Below, piece by piece: positions 5,412 through 6,794 of a stretch of DNA of 6,794 bases. This DNA comes from Clostridiales bacterium (lineage in GTDB: Bacteria; Bacillota; Clostridia; Lachnospirales; CAG-274): assembly GCA_021203425.1 (NCBI GenBank), contig JAJQBF010000248.1, positions 1 to 6,794 of the forward strand, written 5' to 3'. A model generated the notes under the pieces. It saw nothing but the letters and a program-made list of their open reading frames with translations. It did not search any database and was not told the origin of the DNA. The translations under genes were made by a program, and so were the position numbers. Each line of letters starts with the position of its first letter. The stretch's first letter is position 1.

Positions 5412-6605
5412 ATGGTTTATCCCACAAGCTATACTAAAGGAAGTGCATTCTCAAGTAATGGAACTATTGCCTGTGGCTTATTGGATACAACAAGTAAAAA
5501 CCCAGCAGATGAAACAGAATTAATAATGACATTTGATGTATCCGATCTTTCTGATGATTTTTATGAAACAGGCAATATAGCGGTAATATCTTTTATATCT
5601 TTAGAAGATATATCTGGAAATACTAACATTGTAATAGAACCTTTAGCTGATGATACTTTTAGTTTAATTAACGGTGATGTTGTTAGTGAGGGAGGAACTG
5701 TTACATTATCTGTAGTAGGAAAAGAGCCTTCATCTGAATCAACAACGGAGGCAACAACTGAAACTACAACAGAGACTACTACCGAAACAACTACTGAGAC
5801 TACAACAGAAACTACTACTGAAACCACTACCGAGACCACAACCGAAACAACTACCGAAACTACAACGGAGACTACTACCGAAACTACAACGGAGACTACT
5901 ACCGAAACAACTACGTCGGTTATACCTGATGTTGTTCCTTCCGGTTCGGCTGTTGAGGTAAGCACAGAAGCAACTACAGCTTTAACAACAACTACAACCG
6001 AAGCTGTTACAGATGAAGCAACAGAAACAACTACCAAAAAATCATCAAGCAGCGGCGGCGGTGGTGGTTCGTCACACTATGTAAGCAACACTACTACAAC
6101 TACTACGGAAGCAGAAACCGAAGAAACTTCTGAGGAAGAAACAAATGATGTAAATACCGAAGAAGCTGCAACAGAAGCAACAACCGAGGCAGTAAGTGTC
6201 AAAATTTCAATAGGAAGTAATGTTGTGACTATAGGTGACAGTGAGTATGAAATGGATGCTTCACCGTACATACAAACATCAAGCCAGTCTACACTTGTTC
6301 CCTTGCGTTTTGTAGCAATTGCCCTTTTAGGAGAAGATGTAGAAAATGCTGACAGCAGTTCAGTCATAAGCTGGGACGGTGCAACAAAGACAGCTTCCAT
6401 TGTTGCCGGTGGAAAGGTTATTAAATTTACGGCAGGAAGCAACATTATGAATGTGGGTGGAAATTCTGTTCTTATGGATAACGGTGTTGTAGCCGAAATA
6501 ACAGACGGCAGAATATACATACCTTTCAGAGCTTTGGGCGAAGCTATGGGCATCGATGTTGACTGGGATGGCACAACAAAAACAGCGATTTATTCAATAA
6601 AATAA
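5412..6605 (+). CDS. Downstream segment of the cohesin-like protein: rest of cohesin, Thr/Glu linker and stalk domain
   Basis: This 397-residue segment starts at an internal ATG within the cohesin-like domain, with no ribosome site and no signal peptide, so it is unlikely to be made alone. It holds the remaining cohesin strands to about 5720, then an (ETTT)n linker (5760-5915) and a second Thr/Glu-rich stretch with a KKSSSSGGGGGSS patch at about 6036-6071. From about 6195 to the end is a domain of the copper-amine-oxidase N-terminal type, usually annotated 'stalk domain' in clostridial surface proteins. Its hallmarks are visible twice: LVPLRFVAIALLG ... ISWDGATKTASI and IYIPFRALGEAMG ... VDWDGTTKTAIY. 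Despite the family name, no oxidase activity is implied. In Clostridia this domain commonly sits at one end of surface proteins, so it is the likely surface-associated part here. Known Thr-rich linkers in cohesin scaffold proteins keep domains apart and can be glycosylated; that use here is inferred. Confidence 0.8.
   Translation: MVYPTSYTKGSAFSSNGTIACGLLDTTSKNPADETELIMTFDVSDLSDDFYETGNIAVISFISLEDISGNTNIVIEPLADDTFSLINGDVVSEGGTVTLSVVGKEPSSESTTEATTETTTETTTETTTETTTETTTETTTETTTETTTETTTETTTETTTETTTETTTSVIPDVVPSGSAVEVSTEATTALTTTTTEAVTDEATETTTKKSSSSGGGGGSSHYVSNTTTTTTEAETEETSEEETNDVNTEEAATEATTEAVSVKISIGSNVVTIGDSEYEMDASPYIQTSSQSTLVPLRFVAIALLGEDVENADSSSVISWDGATKTASIVAGGKVIKFTAGSNIMNVGGNSVLMDNGVVAEITDGRIYIPFRALGEAMGIDVDWDGTTKTAIYSIK
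5760..5915 (+). repeat. Thirteen tandem 12-bp units encoding Glu-Thr-Thr-Thr
   Basis: Thirteen consecutive units of 12 bases, each encoding ETTT, form the linker between the cohesin-like and stalk domains. Codon use varies between units (GAA/GAG; ACT, ACA, ACC and ACG), so most units are not recent copies. The exception is a perfect 24-base duplication, 5856-5879 and 5880-5903, which looks like a recent slippage or unequal-exchange event. Any gain or loss of whole units keeps the reading frame. The repeat also produces a long meaningless antisense frame rich in Val and Ser. Confidence 0.95.
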
Positions 6606-6639
6606 AATCGACCGAACATATAAATAAAGTTTGTTAAGT

Positions 6640-6674
6640 AAAAAGAGTTGGCTGCAATTTAACCAACTCTTTTT
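6640..6674 (+). terminator. Rho-independent terminator of the three-gene operon
   Basis: A perfect 12-bp inverted repeat pairs AAAAAGAGTTGG (6640-6651) with CCAACTCTTTTT (6663-6674) around an 11-base loop. The descending arm ends in five T residues, giving the U-run of an intrinsic terminator. The A-run on the left arm means it could also stop transcription coming from the other side. It lies 35 bases after the stop of the cohesin/stalk gene and before the next gene. Confidence 0.9.
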
Positions 6675-6706
6675 GCAAATTAAATTTAAGAAGTGTGGTG
6701 AATGAA

Positions 6707-6794
6707 TTGAAATTTAATATACATAAATACATAGCAACTGCAATAATAGTTGTTTTAACTGTTTCAAATATTAATATATGCTATGCAGATAAAC
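6707..6794 (+). CDS. Start of another secreted protein (partial, runs off the window)
   Basis: From the TTG at 6707 the frame is open to the end of the window, giving 29 residues: MKFNIHKYIATAIIVVLTVS followed by NINICYADK. This is a typical signal peptide, with a basic N-terminus, a hydrophobic core and a probable cleavage after CYA. TTG is preferred because GGTGA (6697-6701) lies 5 bases upstream and the basic residues then start the signal peptide. GTG codons at 6695 and 6698 are in-frame alternatives. The gene follows the terminator, so it is probably a separate transcription unit, although no clear promoter was found between 6675 and 6700. Nothing can be said of the mature protein. Confidence 0.7.
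   Translation, partial: MKFNIHKYIATAIIVVLTVSNINICYADK

Larger units (their letters stand above)
5196..6605 (+). pseudogene. Secreted cohesin-like/Thr-Glu linker/stalk-domain protein, cut by an in-frame TAA
   Basis: From the ATG at 5196 (strong ribosome site) one frame runs to the TAA at 6603, 469 codons before the final stop, interrupted only by TAA at codon 55. Residues 1-26 are a signal peptide (MNRFKKVIGIMLVIV..., cleavage after TNA). Residues about 30-178 read as a cohesin-like beta-sandwich: FTLTLSSEEINAGEEFTVSV at the start, a PGICAFRYILTYD segment, and EGGTVTLSV at the end. The TAA sits in the early loop just before SNPGICAFRY, where cohesins have a 'nvpGi...f...i.YDp' pattern; Ser or Lys codons one base from TAA would fit there. 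A Thr/Glu-rich linker and a C-terminal stalk domain follow. Cohesins bind dockerins, and the gene just upstream encodes a dockerin repeat. Unless the stop is suppressed or is a sequence error, only a 54-residue fragment would be made. Confidence 0.75.

Noticed and set aside
5760..5915. CRISPR-like array
   Set aside because: The repeat has 12-base contiguous coding units with no spacers, in frame with a protein linker.
5561..6037. Antisense 158-aa frame rich in Val and Ser
   Set aside because: It is the reverse complement of the ETTT repeat; repetitive Thr/Glu codons leave the opposite strand free of stops. No ribosome site or plausible fold.
6077..6574. Antisense 165-aa frame across the stalk domain
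   Set aside because: It lies opposite a well-supported domain, has no ribosome site and shows no recognisable protein features.

Overview
The window looks like chromosome from a low-GC, Gram-positive anaerobe of the Clostridia type. The bases are AT-rich, the Shine-Dalgarno sites are strong (AAAGGAG, AAAGGAGG, AGGAGG), and every gene encodes a secreted protein. The domain mix also fits: GLUG repeats, a dockerin repeat, a cohesin-like domain and a copper-amine-oxidase-N-like 'stalk' domain. No gene name can be assigned safely. All genes lie on the + strand.

Layout: (1) Positions 25-4668 are one reading frame for a very large exported protein, cut by two in-frame TGA codons at 3061-3063 and 4465-4467. 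It carries a signal peptide, a highly acidic region, a beta-rich region with a CxxC, a carboxypeptidase-regulatory-like domain, a first GLUG module, a MucBP/InlB-repeat-like domain, a second GLUG module and a small C-terminal beta domain. (2) After a gap of 20 bases comes a small exported protein (4689-5168) with an Ig-like body and only one dockerin repeat at its C-terminus. (3) After 27 bases comes an exported cohesin-like protein (5196-6605) with a Thr/Glu repeat linker and a C-terminal stalk domain; its frame is cut at codon 55 by TAA (5358-5360). (4) A strong hairpin terminator follows (6640-6674). (5) The beginning of another exported protein (TTG at 6707) runs off the end.

Genes 1-3 are tightly spaced, each has its own ribosome binding site, and they end at one terminator, so they look like one operon. 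Inference: the stalk protein would sit at the cell surface and hold the dockerin protein through its cohesin, while the GLUG protein acts as a large adhesin-like surface protein. The most notable point is that two of the three genes are broken by three stop codons while the reading frame on both sides keeps clear domain homology. The possible explanations are recent decay, consensus errors, or stop-codon readthrough; the sequence alone cannot decide. A full TGA reassignment is unlikely, because all ten recognisable Trp codons of the big gene are TGG and one lesion is TAA.

No RNA genes, insertion sequences, CRISPR arrays or clear promoters were seen. No stretch over 300 bases lacks coding sequence; the longest intergenic stretch is 6606-6706, which holds the terminator.
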